A stretch of 64,000 nucleotides of DNA, taken from contig NW_002060958.1 of the NCBI RefSeq assembly GCF_000150275.1, positions 162,966 through 226,965 on the forward strand, in the 5' to 3' direction. The DNA is from Trichoplax adhaerens (Eukaryota; Placozoa; Uniplacotomia; Trichoplacea; Trichoplacidae). The notes beneath the pieces are model-generated. The model worked only from the letters and a program-made list of their open reading frames with translations, did not search any database and was not told the DNA's origin. Position 1 is the first letter of the stretch, and each line of letters opens with the position of its first letter. Shown here in pieces: positions 13,812 to 24,807 of this stretch. The translations under genes and the position numbers were made by a program.

Positions 13812-13930
13812 GCAATCAAAACAAAGAATTTAATTTAAGGCATGACTGGAATAGCTTGCTCAGACATAATGAGTCACTGGTCATGACTCGTTATTTTCGA
13901 CGATATTATCCCTTTACTGATGAGTTGAAA
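13812..13930 (+). pseudogene. Isolated exon of a third FOXRED2-like copy
   Basis: The 119-nt segment is flanked by a good acceptor (GATAG before 13812) and a donor (GT at 13931). It starts in phase 1 and ends in phase 0, exactly like the 6515-6630 exon of copy 2. It reads EFNLRHDWNSLLRHNESLVM then RYYPFTDELK, corresponding to EFNLRHDWNSLL and YYPHADEM in copy 2. No neighbouring exon of the same copy was found upstream or downstream. The frame is fully open, so the loss of the rest is either recent or the missing exons are too diverged to see. Confidence 0.75.
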
Positions 13931-15009
13931 GTATTACTGAGTAACTTTTAATTTCGATTCCTCAATACAATATTGCCTTGATGTATCTCTAAGCTGCTAC
14001 GGAGAATATTTTAATCCAAGTATGTTAATATAAAGCTAAAGGCTATTAACCTTATCATTAACGAAACAAATCCTAGTCGAAAGGAATGAATCATACAAGT
14101 ATGCGTTAATATACTACATCTATTGCTATAAAATTTACTACAATAAAGAGGATAACATACAATACTACACATATCTCACGCGGTTCATTCTGCTTCAAAG
14201 ACTTTCGGTCTCTAGCGAAAATTCATCGTTAATTATAATTGATGCTTATGATAATATTGCATTATTACTTCTATATTACGTTTGACTTTCTCAAGGTTAA
14301 TATAATTTAAGATTTCAAGAGGTATCTCATCCCCAAGCTTATATATTTTGCTGGTAGAGATATAAAGGTAGACTATACCTTTACTTTATTCTACTTGTAT
14401 ACCTAACAATAATGTTTGGCATACTGAATCAAAGATGAAAACCTGCTCTATTGCAGTTTATAAAAATAAAGTTTGACGCAAGCTAGTGCTTGAACGTGAT
14501 AAGGCGTCTTCAACATCATAAGACAAGAGTTACTCTTTCTCTTCAACTTCACTTTATTACATCAATTAGGTTTGCATTCCAACACTACGGGCTATTTGGT
14601 TGCAATCAGATCATCTAACTAATGCTATCTTACTAAGCGCAACCCATTCCTATCTAAAAGCGCTAATATATTTGAGGCGGTTCAAAGCTACAATTTGCAT
14701 TGTAACTATCATCGAAGAATGGTAACTAGCACAATCTTACAGTCCAATATTCAACTTCATCTATTTTTGGATAATCTTCTCTTTTTATTCTTCAGCTAAT
14801 AGCGGCTACATTACATCTAGTTCTGATCGAATCGAGCATACTTCAGCTCACTACAAGAGACTACTGAACTAATAAAGAGGGAAGCGAAACTACTGTTTGC
14901 AATACGGAAAATTCTTTCGGTAGGAAACTGTGTAAGAAATCACTGGAAAAAGAGTCCTTTAAACAGTAGCTTCACGTCCGTTTATTTCACTAGTGCAAGT
15001 ATTAAATTA

Positions 15010-15017
15010 TGACGTAA
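15010..15017 (+). promoter_or_regulatory. CRE/ATF-like site TGACGTAA, conserved upstream of CaaX gene 1
   Basis: TGACGTAA lies 283 bases before the ATG at 15293. The same octamer is kept 249 bases before the ATG of the duplicated gene, while the surrounding sequence has drifted. CREB/ATF-type bZIP factors bind this sequence in animals. A regulatory role is inferred from conservation between paralogues only. Confidence 0.4.
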
Positions 15018-15292
15018 TGCTCAGTTTCGCAAGCGATGAAATACGGAAGTTGGCAATAGCACGAAAATATTTATTTTCGCAAAGTCTTTGTGCTAGCCCG
15101 CTTTTTAGTAATAATATGATATAATTAATTATCGCCTTTCGTAGGAAGGTAAGTTCGACAGACTTGATTCCTTTTTTTGCAAGGTTTTATCGACTGCGAG
15201 TCCGTAAATATTAACTGACAGCCAGTTATCTCAACACTAACTTCCAATACCTTACATATATATTATCTCCTGTCATTACAAGAAAAATTATC

Positions 15293-15841
15293 ATGGCAGT
15301 TGCTTTTGGCCATCAAAGTACTGATATTTCGTTAGGTAGTGAAACAGTTGAAAATGTTACTACGATTAGAGGAGATAAAGCAATCACGGAATCAACGATA
15401 GAAAGAATTATCCAAATTCTGGAAGAAGTTCCAGGCATTGCAGGGAAACTTGATTTCCTAAAAGCACCGTATGATGCTCTTACCTGCGCTGCTGCTTATC
15501 AATTATTTTGTGAATTGCCTTTCGTGATTAAAGTTCCTAATGTGTTAAACAGAGAGCCTGAAGGTTTAACTTTAATTGTTTGGAAAAGATGGATTGATGT
15601 TACAGATAAAACTACAACAGGTTTCTTAAGTGACGCTCAGCTAGCTGCTATTAGGGCAGAAAGGGTTACCCGTATTCCTATCGCAACTGTATCAGCCAAT
15701 GCTTGGGAAGCGATGGAAAGGCATATTAAAAGTTTAATAGGAAGCACAGATCGATCCATTTCCTGGCGAAATCAACGTGATCTGCCACAGCCAAAGTATT
15801 CGAATAATGATAGCTGTTGTTGCTTTTGCACAATTTCTTAA
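15293..15841 (+). CDS. Uncharacterised protein with CaaX-like lipidation tail, copy 1
   Basis: Single-exon open frame of 182 residues. I do not recognise the family. It starts MAVAFGHQST and has conserved blocks shared with its tandem copy: GDKAIT (28-33), PYDALTCA (59-66), FVIKVP (77-82), VTRIPIATVS (about 124-133) and AWE.MERH. The C-terminus is SCCCFCTIS. The last four residues CTIS form a CaaX-like box preceded by cysteines, the arrangement used for prenylation plus palmitoylation in Ras/Rho-type proteins. There is no transmembrane segment or signal peptide, and no GTPase motif is visible. Membrane anchoring on the cytosolic face is therefore inferred. Identity with copy 2 is about 100 of the first 159 aligned residues (counted by hand); the linker before the cysteines has diverged. 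Coding is supported by this protein-level conservation. Confidence 0.8.
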   Translation: MAVAFGHQSTDISLGSETVENVTTIRGDKAITESTIERIIQILEEVPGIAGKLDFLKAPYDALTCAAAYQLFCELPFVIKVPNVLNREPEGLTLIVWKRWIDVTDKTTTGFLSDAQLAAIRAERVTRIPIATVSANAWEAMERHIKSLIGSTDRSISWRNQRDLPQPKYSNNDSCCCFCTIS

Positions 15842-16180
15842 ATTTTTTTATACACCAACAAGTATTCATCGTTCAGGACACCGAAACATAGACCAAAGTG
15901 ATCAAATGGTTTCATCAACTTACTTAAGTAGAATTGTAGGTGCTCTAGAGTACCTTACTGATAATATAAAATATTGCTTAATACCTCACTCGTGTCCAAT
16001 AGTATTATTATCCATGTACTTTCTACCAAGAATAATCTACTTGATCCTCATTGTAAAATGGACAGCTTTTTCATAGCTATACTCTTACACCCTTTTAGCA
16101 TAATCGCTGGTTAACGCATTAGGCGAAAATTATAAAAACGCGCTTACTACAATATGTCGTTTTAAAATTCATTGTTTGTC

Positions 16181-16186
16181 AATAAA
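16181..16186 (+). terminator. Candidate polyadenylation signal, CaaX gene 1
   Basis: AATAAA about 340 bases after the stop codon, inside the context TTTGTCAATAAAT, which is also conserved in the duplicated downstream flank near 18811. Confidence 0.4.
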
Positions 16187-17691
16187 TATGTGATTACTAC
16201 TTTGCTGTGTTATTTTACCTTGAGAAAATTGGATAAGTACCTGTAGCTAATAGTCATTAATAGTAAATAAAGTATAGTAAAGCCTTCTGCATTAAAGTTT
16301 TTGCTTAAAATGACTTCCAAGGTTGAAATGTCGAAATAATATCAACAATGAGAGCAATTTGATCTCAATAGTTAGTAAAATGAAAGCTAAATTTTGTATT
16401 ACAGTGTACATCAGAAGTCTATCAATAGGTTAAATTAGCAGTATCTTGTATCAGTTCTTGCTACTGATTTACACTATGCTTCAGCAGACTATAAAGTAGG
16501 ACATGGTTTTGATGTCAGTTGAACGAACAATATCGCTGTATTAACTTTTCAATGCTTATATCTTCTTTACCTCAAATCTTTTTTGTGATTGTATCCATTC
16601 CTCGTATTGATATTAAGCCAATGAATTCAAAATTTATAGAAAAACATAACATTTCGCCGAAGTTATCAGCCTAGGATTGACTTTTAGTGGGCAACTAAAA
16701 TACCGAGTGGTAAATTTTTGCGTAAAACTATTCCAATATAAAATTGTAAAACAATTCATATTCTTAGTCGCCTAACTAATTAAGGTAATCTCTGAATGAA
16801 AGCTTACTAAAGAAATAAGAGCTGTTGAATCAAAGAATTTACCTAATATAATGAGCCAGTTTACGTTTATATTCCTGCCATCATGAGTATACGAGAAGAA
16901 AAATATTATGTTTATACTAGATTGCGAGATTGTTCCATCTAGTACTACGAATAAAGTATCTGCTACTTTGGTTAACTGTACAATATGACCTCATTCGAAT
17001 ACAAAACCTAAACGCTTTAGCATAAAATAATACGGAATCACTATCTCATGTAAGATAAATAATACACATAACTATATTATCGACAAAGATGACGTCGCTC
17101 GCTAATAATGCTTGATATAAATTTTTTGCAATCAGCTAGTCCAAGGACAGTTAATCTAACAGTTCAGATTTAATACACTATGATACTGCTTTTACTTTTC
17201 TACAACAAACTAAAAGCCTCCTACACCAGACGTATTTTAAATTGCGTTTATTTTTAAAGTTAGTGACCAACAATAAACCTTGGCGTCTTGGCATCCAAGA
17301 TCGATTGCACCTTACACAGTATTGCAACATAACAAGTGCAGTGAAATACGGAACAACAACTAGAAGAACTGAACTCTTAAATTACCACATAAAGCTTTAA
17401 CTATACTACTTAGGTTAACGTCGTCATGTCTTACGGACTACCGTACCTTGTATCGATTCGCCTGTGTAGGCAATTTTGCAGTTTGTTTACGTTTGCAAGC
17501 TACTCAGTAGGTTTATCCATGGAGTGGCAGTTCATATCATTATTAATGTGTGCACTGCTGACTATGAATGATAATTAGTAGACATAAATGCTGCTGCAAC
17601 TGGCAGTATCTCATTATAGATCATCCGCAGTATGGCGCACCAAAGCAGCTAGGTGCATTTTAATTACCATTCTTAGCATAAGCCTTAGTTA

Positions 17692-17699
17692 TGACGTAA
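17692..17699 (+). promoter_or_regulatory. CRE/ATF-like site TGACGTAA, conserved upstream of CaaX gene 2
   Basis: Counterpart of the site at 15010-15017, 249 bases before the ATG at 17941. Both are followed by a GAAAT element and then a TTT(T/C)GCAAAG box (about 15077 and 17751). Confidence 0.4.
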
Positions 17700-17940
17700 T
17701 ATCCAGTAGAAGAGTAATGAAATAGTTTGACCATGCGAGCAAATGTTTATTTTTGCAAAGCCTTTTCTGCAAACTCGCTTTTGGTTATTGCCTTACTTAG
17801 TAAAGTAAATTAGATAGATTTGATTAGTTTATTGCTAGACTTTCGCGACCGTGAATCCGTAAACATTGAACAACAACCAGGTATCTTGACTCTAAATTCC
17901 CATCAATTTATCATTCTCTGTCAATTCAAGAAAAAGCACC

Positions 17941-18483
17941 ATGGCAGTTGCCTTTGGCCATAGAAGTACTAATATTGCGCTAGATGAAGAAACAATTGAC
18001 AGCACTATTCCGCTAAATGGAGATAAAGCGATTACGGAAGCTACGATAAGAAGGGTTATTGAAATTCTAGAAAGCGTTCCAGGCGTTGAAGGAATGCTTG
18101 ATCCTTTCAAACCACCGTATGATGCTCTTACTTGTGCTACGGCCTATCGATTATTTTGTGAAATACCTTTTGTTATCAAAGTTCCCGATGAGCTCAACAG
18201 AAGTCCTAATGACAGTACAACTATAGTTGTTTGGGAAAGATGGATCGATATTACAGATACAACTACTACTGCTTTTTTAAACCATTCCCAGTTGGCTGCC
18301 CTCAGAGCAAAGAGAGTTACCCGTATTCCTATCGCAACAGTATCAACATCAGCGTGGGAATCCATGGAGAGGCATGTTAAAAGTTTGTTAAGGAACTTAG
18401 AATCACGAAAATCCGAATATGAACCGCTACTGGAAAATTATTCTAATGATAATAGTAGCTGCTGTTGTTGTACAATTTGTTAA
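17941..18483 (+). CDS. Uncharacterised protein with CaaX-like lipidation tail, copy 2
   Basis: Single-exon open frame of 180 residues, tandem paralogue of the gene at 15293. It shares MAVAFGH, NGDKAITEATI, PPYDALTCATAY, LFCE.PFVIKVP, RWID.TD.TTT and RVTRIPIATVS. The tail is NSSCCCCTIC: four consecutive cysteines, the last of which begins a CTIC CaaX-like box. Both copies keep the cysteine cluster and the T-I pair although the 20-residue linker before it differs, which argues that lipidation is functionally required. The ATG is placed by alignment with copy 1; both have the context CATGGCAGTTGC. The body is acidic to neutral with no predicted membrane helix. I cannot name the family. Confidence 0.82.
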   Translation: MAVAFGHRSTNIALDEETIDSTIPLNGDKAITEATIRRVIEILESVPGVEGMLDPFKPPYDALTCATAYRLFCEIPFVIKVPDELNRSPNDSTTIVVWERWIDITDTTTTAFLNHSQLAALRAKRVTRIPIATVSTSAWESMERHVKSLLRNLESRKSEYEPLLENYSNDNSSCCCCTIC

Positions 18484-18494
18484 ATCAATCAGTC

Positions 18495-18500
18495 AATAAA
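18495..18500 (+). terminator. Candidate polyadenylation signal, CaaX gene 2
   Basis: AATAAA twelve bases after the stop codon of the gene ending at 18483; a second copy in conserved context lies near 18811. Confidence 0.45.
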
Positions 18501-21500
18501 TATGTACCAATCATTAGCATACACTAAAGCTTTAATCAAAAATGTAAAATGATTTAATTAGATACTTGAAGAAGAACTATAGATGCTCTAGGGGACTAAC
18601 ATAATGAAGTACTTATTTTATGCCTACACTCGTATCGAATATTATCGTTATGGAAGTACTTTTCTGAGCGAGAAAGTCGAATTAATCTCAATTGTAAAGA
18701 GTACGACTTTATCATTTTCTATACTCTTTTCAGGTATATACTAACTAGAAAAGAGCGAAAATCATAAATATATTACTGCACGCGTATTTCGTGTTGAAAT
18801 TCATTCTTTGTCAATAAATGTAAGGCTATCTTACATTAGATAAGGCATTCAGCGAAAAACCATAGAGATATGCTACTATATGTTTGTGTAATACTTATTT
18901 TAATTTAACCAATTAATGCATGGTTATTGTAATCTTACATAGGATAAGGTCTTCAGAGAAATAATAAGCATAGTGTTGCATTCGTACGGTAGCTGTCATC
19001 TTACCTTGCGAAAATAAGATAACTTGGCAAGCGCTAATGAGAATAAAGAAACTGTAATAATGCCATCGCTATTCAAAATTTTTTGTCTAAAACAAACTCT
19101 TAAGATAGAACTATTTAAAAAATATCAAGTATGAGAGTAATTTAGTCTCAATCGTTAATGAAATGCATAACAGCTGATTTTTTTTATTAAGGTGTACATC
19201 AAGAGTCTTTTTAATAGCGTGAATTTGTCTTGTTTTCGTTCTTGCTGCTGCATTATGCTAAACTCCAGCAAGCTTTAAATTAAGACATCATTTCGATGCC
19301 TGTAGCTATGATAGTAGGCACTACTGTATCACTCTATCAATGCTGATAGGAATTTGAATCTGATTAGTTATCGCCATTTCTTCACCATAAATCTTTACCT
19401 GTGATTATACCCGCTGGTCTTATTCATATTGGACTTCATGATTTAAAATTTTTGGAAAAATATATTATTAGGATGAATTTATCAACATAGGATTTAATCT
19501 TACTACCCATTTCGAATATTCGCTTAAGTAACTAAGGCAATCTCTAAATTATAGAGCTGACGGATCAAAGAGTTTGAGCAGCGTCGTGAAATTTTTTTTA
19601 TTTGTTCCTTACTATCATTTCTACCGTATCTGAGTATAGAATTAAGTAAATATAAGGTATATACTGATTGCGAGATTGTGCTCTACACTACAACGAATAA
19701 AGTATCTCCAAAATCGTACAAACTGTGCAATAGGATCTCGTTTGAGCATGAAACCTAAACTACATAGTGTAAATATTTAATCACATGACCATACTATCGA
19801 CAAAGATGAAGTTACTCTCCAACAATACTTAATATGAACTTTGATTTCTTATTATTTATTTTATTTTCTGTCAATTTAAGCCTTAATCGAAATTAATTTT
19901 AATCCTCCTATTGGTTACTGTAAGCATAATAATATTTTTTCAAGGCTAGTTGTTTGACTTGTAGAGTTTCCACTGTAGTGCATTCTATCCACGCAGAATT
20001 AATTGCATAATTAGTTATCGATTGCTTTCAGTAGTGTATGGTATTAATTTATGAGCTTGAAAGCTTCAATCGTCAAAATACCCAAATATTCCTTTCCGAC
20101 GTAACGTATCCAAACAAGCAAACTTATCGAATCAATTTTATAGGATTAGTACCGTATGTAGTTTAGAGAGAACTGAAATCATAGCATGGAAAGAAAATTA
20201 CATATTTAATATGTTCTATAAAACGTTTCACCTAGTTGATTTGTGATAAAATTAAAATCAAGTAAATTAGTACGGTAGCCCTCCTAACTCTTAATACAAA
20301 TAAACAATATTGTAATTTTCAATTTTGGAAATTTCTTTAGTTATGAAGGTAAAATATCGTAAAGCTTCATTCTTCAAAAATACTACATTACTCTCATGTA
20401 TTAATAATATCTGTTCCAAGCTAGGCACAGTATATGCTTGACTGTGACATACAACAGTGCTTGGTCGATCTGAATAGGAAGTAAGCTTACTAAAAAGAGC
20501 ATTTTCCTGAAAGTATCAATTTTACTTATGACAAGTATTTTTAAGTGTTTAAATACAGGCAAAAACAGATGACTAATCAAGCAACCCTTTGTGATTTGAT
20601 ATTGAATACCAGTATATTCCAGAGATAGTAGAATAAAACAAGTAATCTTTTTCTATGGACTTTAGTCTACAGAATAGCTATAGTCTTACATATAGCATCT
20701 CCATTAGCAATACTGACTGTTGTAATTAGCTTGTTAAAGAAAGTATTGAGTATCATTCTATATATCAGTAGATATTTCTCCTCAGTCATGAACTCATGAC
20801 AGCATCATCAAATATCATAATAGATCGCAATTAGCATACAACGGAGCACATTTGGTTACAGATAAAGGCTGCAACTGTATATAGTGATGTAAATTAGTGT
20901 ACAGTGTCAAAGGCATTTTTATCAGGCTCCCAGCTGTGAGATTGAGCAAACTTCAGTACAAACAGGATTGTAAACAACAGTGACTTGCCAAAAAGGATAG
21001 CAAAATAGGGATGGATTGATTCCGAAAACCTATTTACTAATTTCACTATGTCAATTTTGCACTCGTAAATAGATGAGGTGGTCAGAAATTAGGGTTAAAT
21101 GGTAAACAAATCAGTAATACAGCAAGCATACCATGAGTAGTTCACACCGCATACGAAGGTTAGAGTAAAACTGTATCATGTAAAGTGTTATGGGTAAGGA
21201 TAGCTATAAAAGAAGTTGATTGAGGATCGATCGTTAGGAAAAATTAAGGTAAAAAATATTCTGTAGATACAAGAAATTAACGGATGCAATAATGACAGAA
21301 TAAGTGATTTGGTTATAGATAGAATGCCGATCCCTAATACGTAGTACTACTGAGAAATACGCAAGAAATATGTATCGTAATTTCCATTCTTTCCAATCCT
21401 TTTCTATGATGCAATAAATTATGATGTATGGAAGATTGCTACAAATTCCCTATATATTTTCGACCAGAGGAGATTGGCTTGATATTGATATGATATAATG

Positions 21501-21911
21501 TGGGAAAAGAGATCTATTATTAGAAATTATCATTTTGTTCCGGCAGATATAAATAAGATGCTTATGATCGATGTACGATATCGACGTGCTATGTCGATAT
21601 TATAATGATATACAATATTTATGTAATCTTGAAAGCAGAATATACTGCACCATACTAAATCCATAAAAGATAAAATTTAACAATTTAATAATTACATATA
21701 AATTAATTTTGTACTAATTTAAGGTTTACGCATATAACGATCCGCAAACTAAGCTGTCACCTTTCACTAATTCTGAGAAAGGAGCATTCTAAACATCGAG
21801 GAAAATAAATTTAGTTCATTTTACGCATTACGATAGTTTACAATCATTTTTCTCTGGGTTCTATAGCAGTGAACTCTTTATATTATGTAAAATATATACA
21901 GTACCTGTGAT

Positions 21912-22062
21912 ATAGCTCTCAAAATTGACTAACATTAATGTACACGCTATTTCGTGCACTACAATCGCTTACGATTTTTTATGTAGCTAGCTCTCAAGAT
22001 TGCTAAGCATTAATGTATATGGCATTTCATAAATTACTTTAGTTTACGATTTCCATAATTAT
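21912..22062. repeat. Short tandem duplication, about 75 bp x 2
   Basis: Unit 1 is 21912-21985 and unit 2 is 21987-22062. Both share TAGCTCTCAA.ATTG, then CATTAATGTA and a TTTACGATTT-like end, with substitutions between them. Confidence 0.75.
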
Positions 22063-24604
22063 ATACGCATATTTTCACTATAAACTGTGTTCAGATAAAT
22101 TAGCGTAGATTACATCTCCAGAAGCGTTTACGGCATGACTTTAACTCTTTCCGAAACCTGCTTATCGAAACCATATGCACAATGGGACTTTACAATCCTG
22201 CCGATACAACAGCGAAATATTGAAGTGTATATATACGTTTAGTACTAAGCTTCGTACATAAGAATCGTATATCTATAAATTAAAATCACCTTTCAAAATT
22301 TAAGCATTGGACGAAGATTAAATACTTCCATTACAATATCGATTATTAATTCATAGAATAACAGTAGTTATTTCATTCAAAAATAGAAAGCTGCTGTATT
22401 TTTGTCTGTAATATTTATCGATCTTTCTCATACGATCATAATTCCATGATCTCTAGGATCTCTATTGACCTCATCAGAAACATTAATCATAACTGGTTCC
22501 TAACAAAAAATTCGTATACTGCAGTGCAAGTATAAAGATTATAAGGTGATTTCAGAACATTCAATTCTCCTTTAAAGCCTGGAATATTTTCTAGAATTTC
22601 AGCAACTCTCTTTATCACATTTTCTGTTGTTGCTTTAGTTCATCTAACGTATCGATGTATTGAAAATGTTGAAAAATAGCAAATAAAGATGCTGCAATGA
22701 GCATTTAAATACCATTAAATTTGATTATTACTTCATTTCTATTTATATTTACGCGCAGAAATCAATATTACGCCGGAAACACTTACTACTATACGAATAT
22801 TGGTCGTCAATATCATTTCTACTAAGGGAAAAATCTACTCACTGTATTGTAACCAACCACGGTTGCTTTTAAATATAAATCAATTACATAATTTTATAAC
22901 ACGCCTACACTTATACAACGTAAACAGATCATAATAGAGTAGGAATACAGTCAAATTAATGCAAGATATAGATCGCATAGCCCTGCAAGATATAAATGTA
23001 TAATCGTGGTATAATAGCTATAGTTTGATTCCAGTATTACAATTAAATGCTCTTGGTTCAGATTTTAAATTTCGAATTATTTATACAATATTTTAGATTA
23101 TACTTCAATGCAATTCTTATTAAAATCCAATAGATGGCCTGGTACTGTTACAGAGTTCTATTCAGTATAGTTGAAAAATGTCTATTCAGAGCTCTCATTC
23201 TCAGACAGTATGGTAATATAACAAGAAGAAGAGCATTATTGACCCAACAATATCACTATAATACTAACTAATATTCGATTTATGATTGACACACCTGTTG
23301 ATTTCTGATTCTTCGCATTAATTAAACTACAATTTCCAGCTGTAAGCTCACGATAAGCCACTTCTTTACTGGCTATTTAAACTAATAAAGTAAAGCACCT
23401 ACTTAATGTAGAAGCAAGCTATTCTAATCATTCTTTCTCGATTAGAAACAAGTGTCTACTGCTTCCATATACTACAAAAGCAAATATAAATCGCCTACCA
23501 TGTTTAGAGTGGCACTTCACGAACCTAAATTACTAAATTTTCAAATCTTATCAGAGTTACCCAGTAATCTTCGCCATCTAAAAGCTTATGATTGCCGTTA
23601 TAGATATGACTGTAAAACCTATTTTGAAGATTAATGTTATCTAAATTATAGACAATATAATAAGTCTAGCGCAATTATCTACAATCAAACTAAACTGATG
23701 GCATCGTCCTTCCTAGCTGAATAATGCAAACTAACGATAATCAGTCTCCAAATCATCCCTCCTAAGAAGTATCTAGTCGTATTGCAATCTTTTCCTCTAT
23801 ACTAGATATTATTTAAAAAGTCCATATTATCTGTATTATCTCCATACTAGATATTATGTGCACTTTGAACTTTATGTAACTTTTACTGTACTACTTCAAT
23901 TCATTTAAAACAACATCACAGTTGCCACTGAAATTTTATTTGTTTATACATCTTTATAATCCATTATGATCAGATTATGATGCAAGCAAACTATGTTATC
24001 TTACAGAACAGACATCATAATCTCAATTCAGTAATTAAAGCAAAATAGGCTTTGCTAATGCGATATTTAACAGTGTATTAATTATTATGCTCGTTCGATA
24101 GAGAAATAATTTATTACAAACATTTTAATTAGAATACAATGACAGTCGAACGATTAAATACCTATATAAATTAAAAATTTAGCCAGTCAATATAAATAGT
24201 CGTAATTGTAGATACGATGCTTTATTGATTGAATCTTGATCAATCAGTCCTAGAAATAATCATTAATAAAATTTATAATTAAAATTTTTTTATTTTATGC
24301 TTCTGAGCCTGCAAATCAATTTTAGTTGCCGTAATCATCAGTTCCGTTGGGATAATGTAAGAGTCTTGTAACGAATCACTGCTTGTTTCACTAACATCTT
24401 TTCAGCATAATGAAAGAAATTGGGTAGAATTCATTAATTTATTGCAAGAAATACAAGTAGCATTAAAATTAGAAAGATTGATTTAAATGCATAGATTGCA
24501 ACTGATTGCCTTATGCGATGAACAAAACTATTTTTCCAGTACGATACGTCACCTACCAGTAAATTTAATTGTAGCTGAAATGTTAACCTACCTTGTACAT
24601 CATG

Positions 24605-24610
24605 TTTATT
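24605..24610 (-). terminator. Possible polyadenylation signal of KIF19
   Basis: AATAAA on the minus strand about 200 bases beyond the KIF19 stop codon. It is the nearest perfect hexamer I noticed; such strings are common in AT-rich DNA. Confidence 0.25.
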
Positions 24611-24807
24611 TTGCCTTCCTGCAATGCCAAATTCCTAATACCAGCACAAAAAACGAATAGATTAATTAAATAGAAATTAAACATCACTACTTGTTAATTA
24701 AATACCGCATATAAATTGTAATTTAATACTGTAATATGGTTAAGAGCTGCAAGATTATGCTTACTATTATTTAGTTATGATTTATAGGAGCATTAACGGC
24801 ACAAAAT

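Larger units (their letters stand above)
11596..15292. other. Spacer after FOXRED2-like copy 2, holding a lone exon relic
   Basis: This stretch should contain the missing terminal exon and 3' UTR of FOXRED2-like copy 2. The only recognisable coding element is the isolated FOXRED2-type exon at 13812-13930. The last 290 bases are the promoter side of the CaaX gene at 15293. I recognise nothing else. Confidence 0.5.
15842..17940. other. Spacer between the CaaX gene pair
   Basis: 3' flank of gene 1 and promoter region of gene 2, both part of the 2.7-kb tandem duplication. It contains the AATAAA at 16181-16186 and the CRE-like site at 17692-17699. I see no further gene. Confidence 0.6.
15005..19845 (+). 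repeat. Tandem duplication of about 2.7 kb carrying the CaaX gene pair
   Basis: The gene and both flanks are duplicated in direct orientation. Unit 1 runs from about 15005 to 17130 and unit 2 from about 17687 to 19845; the offset is 2648 at the start codons and about 2720-2760 downstream. Beyond the coding region, conserved landmarks include TGACGTAA upstream, a TTTGTCAATAAAT element downstream (16175 and 18807), and ACGAATAAAGTATCT (16949 and 19692). Non-coding parts have many substitutions and indels. Confidence 0.85.
18484..24807. other. 6.3-kb stretch without a recognised gene
   Basis: The first 1.3 kb is the duplicated 3' flank of the CaaX genes. A short tandem duplication lies at 21912-22062. 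A 60-codon open frame at 23452-23634 contains a weak leucine-rich pattern (LPSNLRHLKAYDC), but nothing around it supports an exon. The far end is the 3' flank of KIF19. No further exon, RNA gene or transposon is recognised. Confidence 0.5.

Noticed and set aside
15777-16076. 99-codon plus frame overlapping the end of CaaX gene 1
   Set aside because: Shifted frame over the gene's 3' end; not preserved in the duplicated copy at 18425-18700.
17892-18365. Minus-strand open frames across the CaaX gene copy 2
   Set aside because: They lie antisense to a well-supported coding frame; the conserved protein similarity with copy 1 is on the plus strand.
23452-23634. 60-codon frame with a leucine-rich look
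   Set aside because: Single weak LRR-like phrase, no repeats, no partner exons.
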